Positions 1-13,264 of a stretch of 64,000 bases of DNA are shown here, one piece after another. Both the position numbers and the translations under genes were made by a program. Numbering within the stretch: position 1 is the stretch's first letter; each line of letters starts with the position of its first letter. Source of the DNA: Ancylostoma caninum (Eukaryota; Nematoda; Chromadorea; Rhabditida; Ancylostomatidae); NCBI GenBank assembly GCA_037903475.1, contig JBAJFG010000076.1, positions 372,001-436,000 on the forward strand, written 5' to 3'. Below the pieces are notes generated by a model, which ran no database searches, was not told the origin of the DNA, and was given only the letters and a program-made list of their open reading frames with translations.

Positions 1-2500
1 AGTTACATCTGATGCCAGTTTGCTCTAATGAACTCTGGTTATCGGAAGAATAGCTATTGATGTGAGGAAAAATCTCGGCAAGGAAAAACCTAGGAGGAGC
101 TTATACTGTTAAAGAAATCTATACAAAAGTAGTAAGTAACCTGGCTAGGGTTTGTGCCAAAAGTTCTGGAGACAATAAAAAGGAAATGGACGGATCAACA
201 AACAAGCAAGCAGGCGAAGATAGTTACTGGCAGACACAGACACTTGTTACGAAAGCGTAGAAAATTACGCAGACTAGGAAAGCAGCGATGATTCGAAGGA
301 GGAGAGAGGAAGTGGGGAGGGGGGGGGGGGGCAGTGGAGGGAGGGGCGCACATTTACAAAGTGTATTGAGTGACAACAATCTATGAAAAGGTTACTCCAG
401 GAGACATCCAAGAGACCGAAACTTTCTAACTGAAGAGGAGTAGAATTTTTCTATTGAGTGGGTACAGTTTCGTGTGGGCCATATTCTCGATATAGTCGTT
501 CGAAAAATTTAATTTATACAATTTGAATACTTATTATCAGGTCATCAACAAATGCCGGTTGGATAGGCCGTTTAAATACATTAATATTCACAGTACATAC
601 ATAGTTGTGCATTCAGTATTCATCAAGCGAATTGTGGAGACGTCTGCCATCGAATGAATGAATGATCAAACCATTCGAATGCCCAACTAATCCTTGTGAG
701 AGAAAATAAAGAAATGCGAGGCGCTCTGCTGTGCCAGCAGAGTGTTGCCCAGGTTAGGTGCTTATTAGTGTTTGCCTTAGCACAATTTCCAGAAAAAGAA
801 GTCATATTAAAGGTTCTGGCAAGTAAAAAGTTTGGATTAACAAGGCAAAATTAATAAAATCGATAGATTGTAAGGAATTAAGTCCAATAAAAATAATGAC
901 TGATGTGATATTTAAGAAAATAGCTTAGATCACATTGTGCAGACAAGTAGTTTTTGCAGTTTTGCAGAAAGCTATCTTCCAGCTAATTAGTCGCTGCCTC
1001 CCATGCGTATGACGAATTTTTGCACAAAGAAACAGCAAAAAATGCCCTTTGCACTGGAGATTATGCCTGAAATGAGAAATGGAACACCGGTTGGTCTGCG
1101 AGTGACAGCAGCTCCAAAGAAGACGGCGGTGATGCACTTATGTTGCAGACGAACGGGGGGTGCAAAGGACGAGTCAAAAGGGTCGGCGACGAGTAGATTA
1201 GGCTGCGAAAACACTCGTGTGCAGCCAGCCAGGTAGGCCCGAAGAGGCGCTGTCGAGGCACATTAGCCAGTGCCCAACAAAAACCTCGTCGGGGCCCGCG
1301 TCAAGTGGGTCGTTCGCACCGCGGCGAACGACGGGATGGTCCGCAAACGAGGGCCATCTTTATCGCGAGCCGAGCTGTCACCTGCTGTGAGCGCATGGGC
1401 AAGACTTCTGGACCATAAATGGCCAGCTCGGAATTAGCGTGTCGTCCTGAGTAGCCAGTCGACCGCATTAGACAGGGTTTCTGTTATTGAACTCTAGCCA
1501 GTTCCTCAACGATGCACCGCGATGCATTAGCGGAACTGGACGGAAAGTATTTTGCGCAGATGGCGCAGCTGCCGAAAAAAGCCACAGGAAGAATCCTCGA
1601 AAATTTTCAAGCATCGCGGAAATAGAGTTTCAAACCAGATAGTGCTGCTGAAAAGTAGCTGTTTTATTGGGAAAGAGCTCAAGATCAGGATTTTCTCACT
1701 GAAATCTCCTTCAAGTGGTTTTTTACACGTTTGCATAAAACACTCTAAGCTAACAGTGAGACCTCAATCGGGATAGGTTTGACTATTTTCGGGTGAAGAA
1801 AATTTTTCGGGAACTGTCCCTGAGACAGCGTTAACTGAGCCATCCCACTTGTGCACTAAACAAAGCTGCTTTCTCAGAGGAGGGTTTTCACTTAAATCTG
1901 AGAGATTCTCCCCTTTTCCTTCAAGGAGTCTCACAAAAAATACATGAATCTTTGAAATCTTTGCTTTATTTTGTGCTTGAGGGAAATGAGGAGATTGATC
2001 CTCGTATTTAATGATAAATACATACGTATACAGACAAATAAGTCCTGCAAGCGAAATCTCCTACGTAGGATGACTTGATGCTTAAGAATGAAGATTTCTC
2101 TTGAAAGAGGAGTCTCAAATGAGACATCAACTTAGAACTCGTCGATACGAGCTTTGAGTTCATGTCTCATTTGAGACTTGCCAGAAGAGGTTTTGCCCTC
2201 AAATGGCGTGAAGACAATTTATGGGGTTTTCAGTTAATTTAGTTTCATTCAGTTCAGAAAGCAGATCAGCAGCCAAGTTTAGAAAAGTCGTCATATTTAT
2301 GGAAGTATCTGTAACTGACGCGTGTTTTGTGAGTTAAAATTAGAGCATACTCGATATCTTAAACATCTTCAGCTTTCCTCAACGTCATCTGTGGACATTT
2401 TCAGCTTTGTCCGTACTCCACGTTCTCAATCCTGTGCATTCTTAGAATGGAAGAGTTTTCTAGGCAGAATAGAATAGATATTTTATGCTATTGACTATAG
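1..2500. other. No gene recognised; anonymous intergenic sequence
   Basis: No open frame here resembles a known protein or has convincing flanking splice sites. A G-rich run lies near 316-335. A near-perfect hairpin occupies 2112-2177 (arms beginning GTCTCAAATGAGACAT), probably a small foldback element. I see nothing else that can be supported. Confidence 0.5.
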
Positions 2501-2523
2501 TTAACACATCCGAAGAGGAGCTT

Positions 2524-2719
2524 CGAATATTCGAATATCGAATATTCGACTCTTCAGAAACCATTCGAACGAATGAATATTATTCGAACGTCCAATGTCA
2601 GAAGTATTCGAATTCGAATATTCGAATATCAAGGGTTTCGAATATTCGAACATTCGAATATTCGAATATCAAGGGTTTCGAATATTCGAACATTCGAATA
2701 TTCGAACATTCGAATATTT
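2524..2719. repeat. AATATTCGAA palindromic tandem array 1
   Basis: Irregular tandem repeats of the self-complementary unit TTCGAATA, with the related unit TTCGAACA and an internal duplicated block of about 46 bp (TTCGAATATCAAGGG...). Because the unit is palindromic, both strands look alike. The array creates spurious frames rich in NIRIFEYS-type peptides. Two further arrays of the same unit lie at 3.3 kb and 30.1 kb. Confidence 0.9.
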
Positions 2720-3286
2720 GAGAAGCATTTGCTAAAGAAATCTCTGCGAATGTCGCCTGACATCAAAGAAGCTTGTCTCAAGTAATCAGTTCATTCTTCA
2801 TCGTAAAGCTTCGACAGTAAACCTAGCACAGAACAACGAAAGCAAAACTTCAATAGTAAGTATCTTCTGCTATACTTCTGAGATGTGACCAGCATAAACC
2901 GCGCTATAAGGTAAAATCACGCAAAACGTGGTTGGAGTTATGGTCTCTCTCATAAGTGTGGACATTTGCCGAGATATCAAAGGGGAAAAGAGAACGGAGA
3001 AATGGGTACGGGACGCACAGAAGTAGTTGCGAAGAGAAGGTACAATGGGCAAATACTATAAAAGTAGCACGAGGAAAATTTAGACCAACCATACACACTA
3101 CGATGTTCTGAAAGCATATTGTTCTCCTGGTGCCTTACTGCAGATCTGCAGATATTTCGTAATTGTGGTGATGATGCGTATAATCTGCTTTATTTCACGC
3201 GAAAGTTGTGTTGCTAACGCTGTCCGGTTACATCCCTAGTACCGCTAAAGGATACACGCTAGTTTTTTTTTGCTTTGAATGGCGAT

Positions 3287-3453
3287 CGAATATCGAATAT
3301 GGGCTTCGAATATTCGAATATATTCGGATAGTGCGACCTGTCGAATATTCGAATTCGAATATGTTCGAATATTGGGGGATTCTCGAATATTCGACTATTC
3401 GAATATTCGAATATTCGAATTTTTCGAATATTTATTCGAATACGAATATTCGG
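3287..3453. repeat. AATATTCGAA palindromic tandem array 2
   Basis: The second array of the TTCGAATA unit, less regular than the first and with interruptions such as a short G run near 3375. The 600 bp between arrays 1 and 2 shows no gene. Confidence 0.88.
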
Positions 3454-3469
3454 TTAGAACTATACTATT

Positions 3470-6400
3470 GACTCGCCTCATCTTGTATGTAGTTGCTAAT
3501 ACCGGTAGAAGTATTGGAGTTCACCCTGTTTTGCTCAACAAACCCATCGACAATGGATAAGCGGCAGACACGGGATCTATTTGGTTGCCCTTCTGAACCG
3601 TGCCACAGGAGGCCATACATTCCAGAGAGAAGAGGGACATCCGTTGAAAATCCATGTCCAAAAAGTACCCATAACCAAAAGAAATATCCAGATTCGTACC
3701 AATAAGACTAAATATAATAGGACCACTTCCAAAGGTCGATGACTTCGAAAAGAGAATGAAAAAGAGTTGTAGTCTAGCAATTACATGGAAAACCTTTCAA
3801 GACGACTTACGTTACCTATGCCCTCTCTCCTCCAACAACTTTTCTCCTCTCCAGCCGTGACCTCTCCATCGTTTCAAGCGCTATAGAAGAAGTTAAGCAG
3901 CAATTACTCACATTGCTACAGAGGAAAAGAACATGTAATTGCGAGCTCTAATCTTGACAAGGTCGTTAGGCGCTAAATGCCGGTTGGCCTCAGGTAGCGA
4001 GGTAAACGCATGCGCAAGTATTCTGGGATGTTAGCTACATTAACATTGCATGATATTTGTGATTTCTGATCGTACATATTCGATAGAAAAGAGGGATTGA
4101 AGCTAAAACAAACGAAGAGTCAGAAATTCTCAAATGAACATGCATAGAAAGAGTAATTTGCTGAAAACTGCACTGCAGGACCTAACAAGTTCCTGAAGAA
4201 TTAGGGGGAAAATATCTGAGTATGTAGCTGATGTGCTATGGCTTTTTGTGCCTATATCACTGGCAGTGAGGAAGGTAAATTGAGGAGTAAAGGAGAAATG
4301 CTCAACGTCACTACTTAGCTATAGAGATCTTCCGGTTGAAGGACGTAAGAGGCTGCTAGTTCATTCTGCCTCATCGCATTTGAATCATCTGAAATGCCAT
4401 TATATTCCACACCGCCAACCCTGCCTTTCGTTCTTCTTCTGGTAGAGTAGAACATAAGAGGGCGGAAGGATATGAGGAATTAGCACTAAAAATTTCGGAG
4501 AGCGTAGTCTGATGGAACGGAAAATGGAGTGGTGAAGACCGTGAAATCCTCCACTTTCCTACTAAGGAAAGAGTGACTGGATTAGAAGAAGGTGTAGTAA
4601 ATTTGGATGCATCGCTATTGCAATAAAAAAATCTCCAGAGGAGGGCTTACCTAGGGGAAAAGGGTTGACATCGCACGGATTTGCCGGTCGCTAGAGAGGG
4701 CATCGGCACGTTTACCCTGGGTAATCTCAATGATGCATGCGGCAGCAGGATTCCCGCAGCCTAACGAGAAGGTGATCATTTTGTTTGGGAAACCCAAACA
4801 AAATAAAATAGTTTGGGGCTCTTAGATCCTGTCGTTGAATCTGGCGATTCTATTACCACCAAGGAACTAGCTGAAAGACCCTGGTTCTTCGAGAAGAAGT
4901 TAGAAATAGAGAAGGATCCAATACTGATAGGTGAAGGCCCTCCTTTTGACCGCTTTACTGTAACAAATGTCCACCCTTGAGGAAATGAAAATGACCACTG
5001 CGTTCATTTGCTTACAACTTAACCGTTCCCATCTTTTCCTGCTGAAGCGGTGATTCATCTGAAAGAGAGTCTCATGACGTATCTAACAACATATAAAAAC
5101 CTAGTAGCTTTAAGTTTTCAACGTTTGAGAGGTTCCATCATTAGTATTTTCAATATGGTTACCAAAGAAAGGTCTTTTATCAATATTTACTCAAGCTCTC
5201 TTACGAATGTTTTAACTATGAGATCATCGCCTCCTACTATAAGTGTTCAAAATCAAATAATGCATAAGACATATTCAAATTCGAACATTCGATCTCAAAT
5301 GTGTCTTCTTCGATGATTTCGAAGAACCGGATTTACAAGAAAAACAGCAGTTCAGCCTCTGGGGAAGACAGGAAAAGACTCAAGCGCCCTCTTTTTTAAA
5401 CGTACGAATTTTTCAAACTGATTCCAGAATTGATAACTGAATTAGTTATGTTTTTCGGTTTTTAGTCGGTCCTGAGTACTATTCCTACCCTACCGAAATT
5501 CAGGAAGGAAATCTATTGCGAGATACTTAAGACAGCAAAAACAAGCAAATCTAGTCGTAACGAATAGTGCTCCAGATAAGACATAAGCCGTCATAAATAG
5601 GCGTTCTATACGAGTATAGTTTCGACGAGCCCCTCGAAACGCCATCGAGTGCTCTTTCAGCAGGCGTTGAAGTAGCCCGAAGAAGAACGGGATGAGGAGG
5701 GCGAACAGGCTTGTCGCTTCCCTACTAACTAATAATGCGTGATTGTCGGCTACGAGAGCTACTGCCTACTATCTGAGACAATACCGCCGGTGGGAGGACG
5801 CGAGATAATGGTTGGTATTGTCATCAGCACTATGGTAAAAATGCAGCGTTGAGGACATGCTTAGGAGCGCAGAGTCGCAAGGAGTACTGAACCAGAAAAA
5901 AACAGCCAGCTTATTCCCTCACTGACATCTACAAAACTCAACAAAGACAATTCAAGACAAATAAGGAAGGAATCGACCATAGAGGATGAGCGCTTGCATA
6001 TGAGGTCCTGAATTGTGGCTTTGGTCGTGTCATTAGGCTGTCTAAAAAATTTTCCTTTGCCGCCACTGTATCTGAGAAATTCGATTGACCACACTTTTCA
6101 AGGCGCTGTCTCCATGTACTTCGATGCTCAAAGAAGTTTGCCGTAGCTCTTTTTTTGCCCGTGTAGCCAATGTGCCTTTTCATTGCTCTTGATGCCTACT
6201 ATTTTCTGAACTATAGACTGTTTATGTGGTGCTCGTTAAGCTATGCTGACGCACCTTATTGTGTACGAATAAATAAATAAATAATGAATAAATCAGTAAA
6301 TATACACTGTATGTAAAGAAGACATTAGTGATTACAGTGAACATGGAGCTAGTATGGATCGTTCGAGCAGTGTGAGGGAAAAATGACCAAATGAACAAAG

Positions 6401-7360
6401 AGGAGCAAGGAGGAAAGCGAACAAGGAAGGACACTTAGTTTCCATCTACAAACCAGTGCTATGCTCGCCGGGTTCTATTTTTTTTTTTTGGAAAAAAAGA
6501 ATGACGTATGGAATTCTTTTGGAATAAATATGGCAGCTTAGATTAGTATTGAAATACACGTATGTGAGTCTTTTCAGGAGCCCTTCGTGAGCAGGTCCAC
6601 GGAACGCAATTACGACCTCTGGAACTCGGACAAATAAAAAAAGTATGAAGTCTTAGGTCTATTCTTAAGAAATCACAAACTTCCGCCTTCTTCTGGATTA
6701 AATTAACTTTCGTCGAGTTAAACGCAAGGTACGCAGCTCGAAACTGGGTCTTTCCGAAGGATAGATGAACTCCTCAATAAATTGAAGATCGCGTACTTTC
6801 TTCAGTGCTTCACATTGTCTCAAGTACTATCTTCTTTCTCAGCATAAAAAAAATTCTGACATGGATTTTTATGAACACACTGGAAACCTCAGGGACCATT
6901 GAGGCTCATGTAGGTGTTCCAAAGCGAACCGCGCGTGAAAAAGCGTGGTTAACCCTTTGCAGACTACGTTATGCACATGGTGCATCACGCCCTTTCGTCC
7001 CATTTTGAGCATGTGGTGGACATAGCACATCACGTTATGCCTTTTCGTTAAAAATTGCTCTATTTCCCAATGCCTCTCTTCAAGGACTACGTTAAAATGG
7101 GAAAAATTACTAATCAAATTGACCTGACAGGAATTGAAACATTAATCTGCCACCCTTGCAAAAATAGTCTCTGTCCCAATGGTTAACTGGTGAATAGCAC
7201 GGCCTTTCTTGGATTGAAATCCAGAAAATCCCCATTCCATTCTTAACCTCACATCTGAAAGTCACATCACTCTCTTGCAAGCAGGTGCTGTGCTCACGTA
7301 GGAATTTCATTCCAAGTTATCCATATTTTGACTAGGACACTCTATGTAGTTTGAGCACTT
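3470..7360. other. No gene recognised; anonymous sequence
   Basis: The plus-strand frame around 3552-3705 has protein-like composition but no recognisable domain or supporting splice sites. An AATA-rich microsatellite lies near 6268-6290. Nothing else is supportable. Confidence 0.45.
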
Positions 7361-7363
7361 CTA

Positions 7364-7637
7364 TACTACTTCTCTGATAACTGTGCAGCACGAACGCAGC
7401 CCGAACGGCGTAATGGTTCGGCTAGAAACCCTAGCAGTAACGGTTGCCAGTTGCTGCCATTCTCCCCTTGATTGCTGCCGTCCCTCAGCGATTGCTGCTA
7501 AAGGGCCGGCAGATTGAGCAGCAATCGAGGGGAGGATGGCAGCAACTGACAACCGTTGCTGCTAGGGTTTCTACCCGAACCATTACGCCGTTTGGTCTGC
7601 GTTCGTCCTGCACAGTTATCAGAGTTGTTTTATAGGA
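7364..7637. mobile_element. Palindromic (foldback) MITE
   Basis: A long inverted repeat of about 270 bp. The left arm runs from roughly 7364 to 7490 (containing CTGATAACTGTGCAG and CGAACGGCGTAATGGTTCGG). Its reverse complement is at roughly 7520-7637 (CCGAACCATTACGCCG and CTGCACAGTTATCAG). There is no coding capacity beyond palindromic frames present on both strands. Arm identity is high but imperfect, which suggests a moderately old non-autonomous element. Confidence 0.8.
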
Positions 7638-7639
7638 TA

Positions 7640-10600
7640 CTTTGTTGCCACTACATTATAAAGAATTAATTTATATCTCATTGTCTAGTCGTCGAATAGA
7701 GATAAGTAGTACCGGTGAGAATACCACTCAAGAAGAGTGAGATCGCAGTAATAGTTTTGGAAAATCCTATCAAATAAGGAGAATTCTCAGGTTTTTTTTT
7801 CAGAGAAATATAATTGAAAAATGGAGTCAAAACCTAATAAAAGAAGAGAAGGTGGCGTACATCCCCAAGACGATAGTTGCATCTCCGACCATGCCTACTC
7901 AACGGCGAGCATTTATCATCGAATTTCACTCTCCTTCAACGAGCTAGAGAAAGAGAAGCTTACAATCATCTGCTTCGGCGTTTTTCAGGGGAAAAGCGAA
8001 GAGTACTTCAGATGCCTGAACATAAAGGAAATCTCGGTTCCAGTCATTGCCTGACACAGAGTCCCCAAGAGCAGCTGAATTCATGGACGTTCTCGAAAAA
8101 GCTGCACCCATGAGATTAGCTGAGAACGAAGGAAAAGGGATGTTCAGCTGTCCTCCCACTGGTTCTTTCCTAGAAAATTCGCCTACTAGTGCTTCAGAAC
8201 CTCACGTTTAGGAACTTTCTGAAATTTGAAGGTTTCATGGGAACGACTATGATCCTTCCACAGGAAAATCCTACAAAATGACTAAAAGCGAAACCGTAGC
8301 AGGGCTTCTTCTCTTTGAAAATGAGCTCATATGAAAATAGGGATGAGCGGTGCGAACGAGTAGACGGCGAAGGTGTTCACAAGGAGAGCTGGTTTTCAAG
8401 GTGTCGGCGATTTGAAAGTATAGCCGTCGATGCCGCGGAAACACCACATCGCCGCGTTAGCACCACATCGCCGGCGTTGTTAAGTGCTCGTTCGTATCTT
8501 CCGACATTTCGCAGCGCCATTGAGATGTATCATGTTTGAAAGTTCGCCCGGATATGAACGAACACTTGATTGACCTTGGCGGTTGCAACAGATACATAGA
8601 AAAAGGCTACTTCGCCGCACAAGAATTGTCCATTTCTTTGGTAGAAAGACTGTATGGAATTTGAAAATATTTTCCTCTTACTTTTGAAAATTTTTGTTTT
8701 CATGGTGTGTAGCTTTAGATGGGTAGCCAGTTCTTAAGGTGAAATTCTCCTCGTCATGACGAACACTGTCATTAACCTGCTGGTTTCCCAAAACGGAAGT
8801 TTCCCGAGAGCCATCCTTCCACAGAGTAATAATTTGGAGGAAATCGTTAGGTCTCGTCTAGGCCTGCAACTTCTGAGACTTTCAGGACATCCTCGTTTCG
8901 GTAGAAGTTAGTATTTGAGGTTTCGTACGTTTCTGTGAGAGCGAAACGCTACCGCGACCGGGGGATTAGGTGGAGAAAGAAGGAAGGAAAAGAGAACGGG
9001 TCTGAAAAAGTGGGCGCTTCTGGGTAAATCCTCGATATGAGCTAGTACGTGACAAGGATATGAATTTTCCATGCAACTCATCTTTTAAAGGTGCTCAGAA
9101 AGGCTTACTAGAGATTTGGGAAATAGACGATTTTCTTGTCCGAGTTTTCAATCATGTACCAATATTCGTCATTTCTCACGACTCATTATTTTTTCCATTT
9201 TTTTCTCTATTTTCTGAAACCTTCCCAGATTTACTATGATTCCTCCAGAATTGCGCACTTTTCACTTTATAGTTACTACACAAGGATGATTATTTTCGAA
9301 ATTCTGATCAAAGCGAGTAGAAACAAACAATGCGAAGCTAACGCTTGCTGAGTCTTAAAGCGCTTTATGGTCAAAATGTTTCTTATGCTATGGAGGGACT
9401 CTGCAAAAATTTAAGAGAAAAATCTAAAGCAAAATAATAAAATATTATTATTTCATTTTAAATTTGGCACTTCGCTTCAAGCAAAGGGCTGCTCCTATAT
9501 TTACCCATACTACGTACGTCTGAGTACGGGATTTTTTTCTGAGGGATTATAATATTTATCTGACCGAGCATCACTGAAGTAACATTATCCAACGTGATAA
9601 AACTTTGATTAAAAAAAGAAAAAAACCTAGTTGACATAATTGAGGAAAAAGCAAAATCTACATCTCCATCTCATACAATAATTACACTGATGCTTGTAAT
9701 TTTGAAGGCTATGGTTCTTTTCTTAGTTTCCAAAATAATGTAAGGATAGATTTCGAGCATAGGAAGATCTCTCAGAAAGAGAATGTATATGTACGTATGA
9801 GAAAGGAAAGTAAGGGAACAAAATCCTCGTGCCCAGAAAAAATGACGTTGAATCACGTTGTGGCAATCAGGTAACTGATCATAAGAGCAGATAACCAAAT
9901 TACTCGATAACTTGGTGGTAATTGTACGTCGATGGTTTCAGATGGAGCTTAGACAGTGTAATTTATTGTAATATTCCATGCCGGCACATCTCAATATAGG
10001 CACAATAAAGCAGTGAAACCTCAGAAATTATGCCACATTTCTCTTAGTGACGAATATTTACCGAGCAATCCTCTGGTAAGGGGATAAATGAGGGCATACA
10101 ACACATTTTTCCTAAGAAACTTTCACAAGGAAAGTTGTAGAACCTTGGAGTCAAAGTCCCTCCCCCCGCCTTCCCCATCCCTCCTAAAAAAGCTGCTCAC
10201 AGAAAGGAAAAAAGCCTTGGAAAAAGTTGGGATTACTGACACCAAGCAATCAACGTTTCATTCTGAATGCCAGCCATTTCCGTGGAATGTGTAACGCAGC
10301 GGTTCCAAGGACAAGAAGAGCGATTGTTTTGCAGGTGAGCGCGTTGGCACGCGAGGGCTCGCCCCAAAGGAAGAGGTCCGCGAGGATATGCTGTATAGGC
10401 TGGCATTAGCCGGTGTTGGCTCAAAACACATTATATGCGACAGACAATTGGTAACTTGCAAAGGACACGAAAAGGAAAACACGCTGAGGAAAACAACATG
10501 TGTACAATCCTTGGGAAAAGAAAGCCATGTAAGATTTTCCATAGATCTCCAGAGAACAATTGTAGCGTAGCGATTTCCCTTCGCGTGTGGAGCGCCTCTC

Positions 10601-12800
10601 TCCAGTCACCATCGGAGTGTCCTTTCAAGCTTTTTTTCTCGTGTACTTAGTGGACGCAAAAGACGTCGACTACAAATGGTTCACCTCATCGGCGACGGGA
10701 TGGTCAGCTCCCGAACAAGTGCACTAATTTGGTAGTGAAAAGAACGGCGTGCGATTATTTGAAGATCTCGGAGTTGACGCCGACCGCCAGCGCATAATGG
10801 GCAGCCGAGCGTGAAACGATGGGAACGCAAACTTCGTGGGCACAGTGCATTGAGTGCACTAAGCACACAGTAAGGAGTTCTGTGTGAGTGTATGGTCAGA
10901 TTCCTCCAATGTGTGGTTGTCTCAGATGCATTCCGGAAAATCGATTCAAAATTGGCAGGCGAAGGTTTGGAAAAGTGAAATTTTTCTTCACCTGTTATTG
11001 AAAGATCCGAAATATCTCAATGCTGCATGATGAGGAGGCAAATTTCTTTCAAAAAATTTTTTCTTATTGTGGAATGTTTGTATAATTAACGGCAAAGGGA
11101 TGGATAAGCAGTGAAAGTGCAGAGGGACTGGAGCGGTCATTAAGCCGCTAAGCTCGCGGTTTTCGTAGCATTTCTTCAGTTATCAGTAGGCCGTGGAATG
11201 ATAATCAAGCACCTCAAATAGTGTCCTCCATGGGTTTGTTTCTGGATGTTCATCTCTATCTTTAACTAGATTCAAACGGAGAATAACAGTTGCGAAGGTA
11301 GGAGAAAGGGGGAGGGGGAGAGGAATGGGGCTTTTTTAAAAAATACTTCACAAAACAGCTAAAAAAAACTTGTATTAGTGTATTTTTGCTTGTTCAATTT
11401 TATTATTATCTTTTGAGCAATTTTTATTATTTACTAATGCTATAATTGATATTTTTATTATCTTTTTCCCATCCAAGTCTCCAGAATGGCGAAGATTCCA
11501 CTTTTTCCCCAGCCCCCACCCCACTTTCTGCATCCGCCACTGGGAAATAACGATTTTTTTGTGAAGATGTACACCTCTTCCTGATCTTCCCCTCCTCAAC
11601 ATCCAGATAACAAGAAGAAAAAATCCTTCCTGTAACATCACCTTAGATTTTGATAAGAACAAAGCTTCCTGGTGATGAGCAGCTGCTTCACCAATAAAGT
11701 GTCATCATCTGCAGTGTTTTTTTCCTCAGTGCAAAAAAAAACTCGAAACAGAATTGGGGAAACGAAAGATGCCATAGTGTACAAGTGAAATTGCAATATC
11801 TGCGAGGTTTACAGCATGTTCTGGATATTTTCTTTCCGGAAAATCTATGGAAGATTTCTCTGTGGACTGGTGAAAAAATATGCACAAGTATCTGACACTG
11901 ACTGTACGAGTATTGCTCCTGTTTCAATAGCGGTGATTCCAAGCTTTTATTTCTGTACTATCTCTAGGAATGGTCAACTATGTAGAGTAAGGCTCATGCA
12001 CTTTTAGAACCTTGCCAGTGAACGGCTCGAATACCCGAGTATTCAAAAATTTATTTGAATAATGTAAAAATAGTATAAAAAATAAATACAATATTGAAAA
12101 AACAACTAGATGCCAGTGATCTATGTTTATGGGCCTGACCATAACACTCATATTAATGATCCGTATATGCATCATTGCCTACTTTTCTTAGCTTACCCAA
12201 GGTTCCTCAATATTACTAACTATTGCCTTACCATGAACGTTTTATCTGTAAGCGCAGTCCTGGTGCATTAAATAAATAAATGATAAATAATAGGATTTTA
12301 TCGCATGTTCAGAACAAATGGCTCTCAAACCTCGAAGCCTTTTACGATGCTTGAACAAGCTAAATAGGTCCTGTGCCGTACACCGTTTTTTTAAGTTTGC
12401 ACTGATTGCTCAGAATTCATCAATGTTTCCAATAGAAATGAGCTCGAAGGATGATGAAATGGTGGAGGTAGTGAGATTTCAAATATGCAGAACTGCTATA
12501 GACTAAGGAGTCGAACCAGTAGTTGTCCGAAACTTTTGCTCCCTGGCATAGTTTCTTGATCAAAAGAGATCCCCAAACATATGCCATGACGACCAGCAGA
12601 GTGAAATGCACCCGGAGCGGTGATATTCTCAGAAAGACAAAGATATTTTGGCGCAGTTTGAGAGAGCTTAGGTGCTCAATCGCCAGTGATACGGTAGTCC
12701 TCTGGTTGGACGGTGTATTTTTTTCTAGTTGTTTCTTGTTTGTTTGTCTCTTTCCAGACAAATTCAGTTAGTGTTAACTTTCACAACGAAGTGTTAGGTC
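7640..12800. other. No gene recognised; anonymous sequence
   Basis: Many short frames are present but none has a recognisable domain or coherent exon chain. A pyrimidine/poly-A-rich stretch lies around 11320-11480. AT-rich simple sequence lies around 12030-12100 and 12270-12295. I find no RNA gene here. Confidence 0.4.
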
Positions 12801-12801
12801 A

Positions 12802-13218
12802 CTTAAAGGCAGAGGGTCACCTCGTTCTGCCTGTTGGATTTACCAACATATCCTAGACCTTCTCATCATGTTGATCCCTGGGATGTACATCAACAGGCAC
12901 AGAAGCGACGAAATCCCCATTTTTGAAAGGCTCGAACTGGATAAAAATTTGGAGCCCGGAGGCGGATCGCTCCAAGCAGTGCTGGCTGCCTGCCACGGCT
13001 GCCGCGTTGGTCAACGAGTCTTGGCGTGTCCAGTCGATAAGATCAACGGCTTCACATGTCAACTCGGGTTGGAAAACTGTTACAGACCCCGTCCTGGAAG
13101 ACGGGTTTATAGAGCATTCTGAGACAATTTATGTATACCGTTGGAACCATCGCGCCGAGTAGATGCAGAATCTGCTGTTAGCTGAACTACGAAAATGAGG
13201 TGGACCCCTGCCTTTAAG
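12802..13218. mobile_element. Short TIR element, CTTAAAGGCAG family (copy 1)
   Basis: Terminal inverted repeats CTTAAAGGCAG (left) and CTGCCTTTAAG (right) bound about 417 bp. The left end continues GGTCACCTCG; the right end of the related copy at 38.6-39.9 kb has the complementary CGAGGTGAC. Internal sequence (for example GATAAGATCAACGGCT) is shared with that copy. There is no coding capacity, so this is a non-autonomous DNA element. Confidence 0.75.
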
Positions 13219-13264
13219 TTGTACCAAACACAGTACAAAACAAATAAATTTTAATGATTAACGT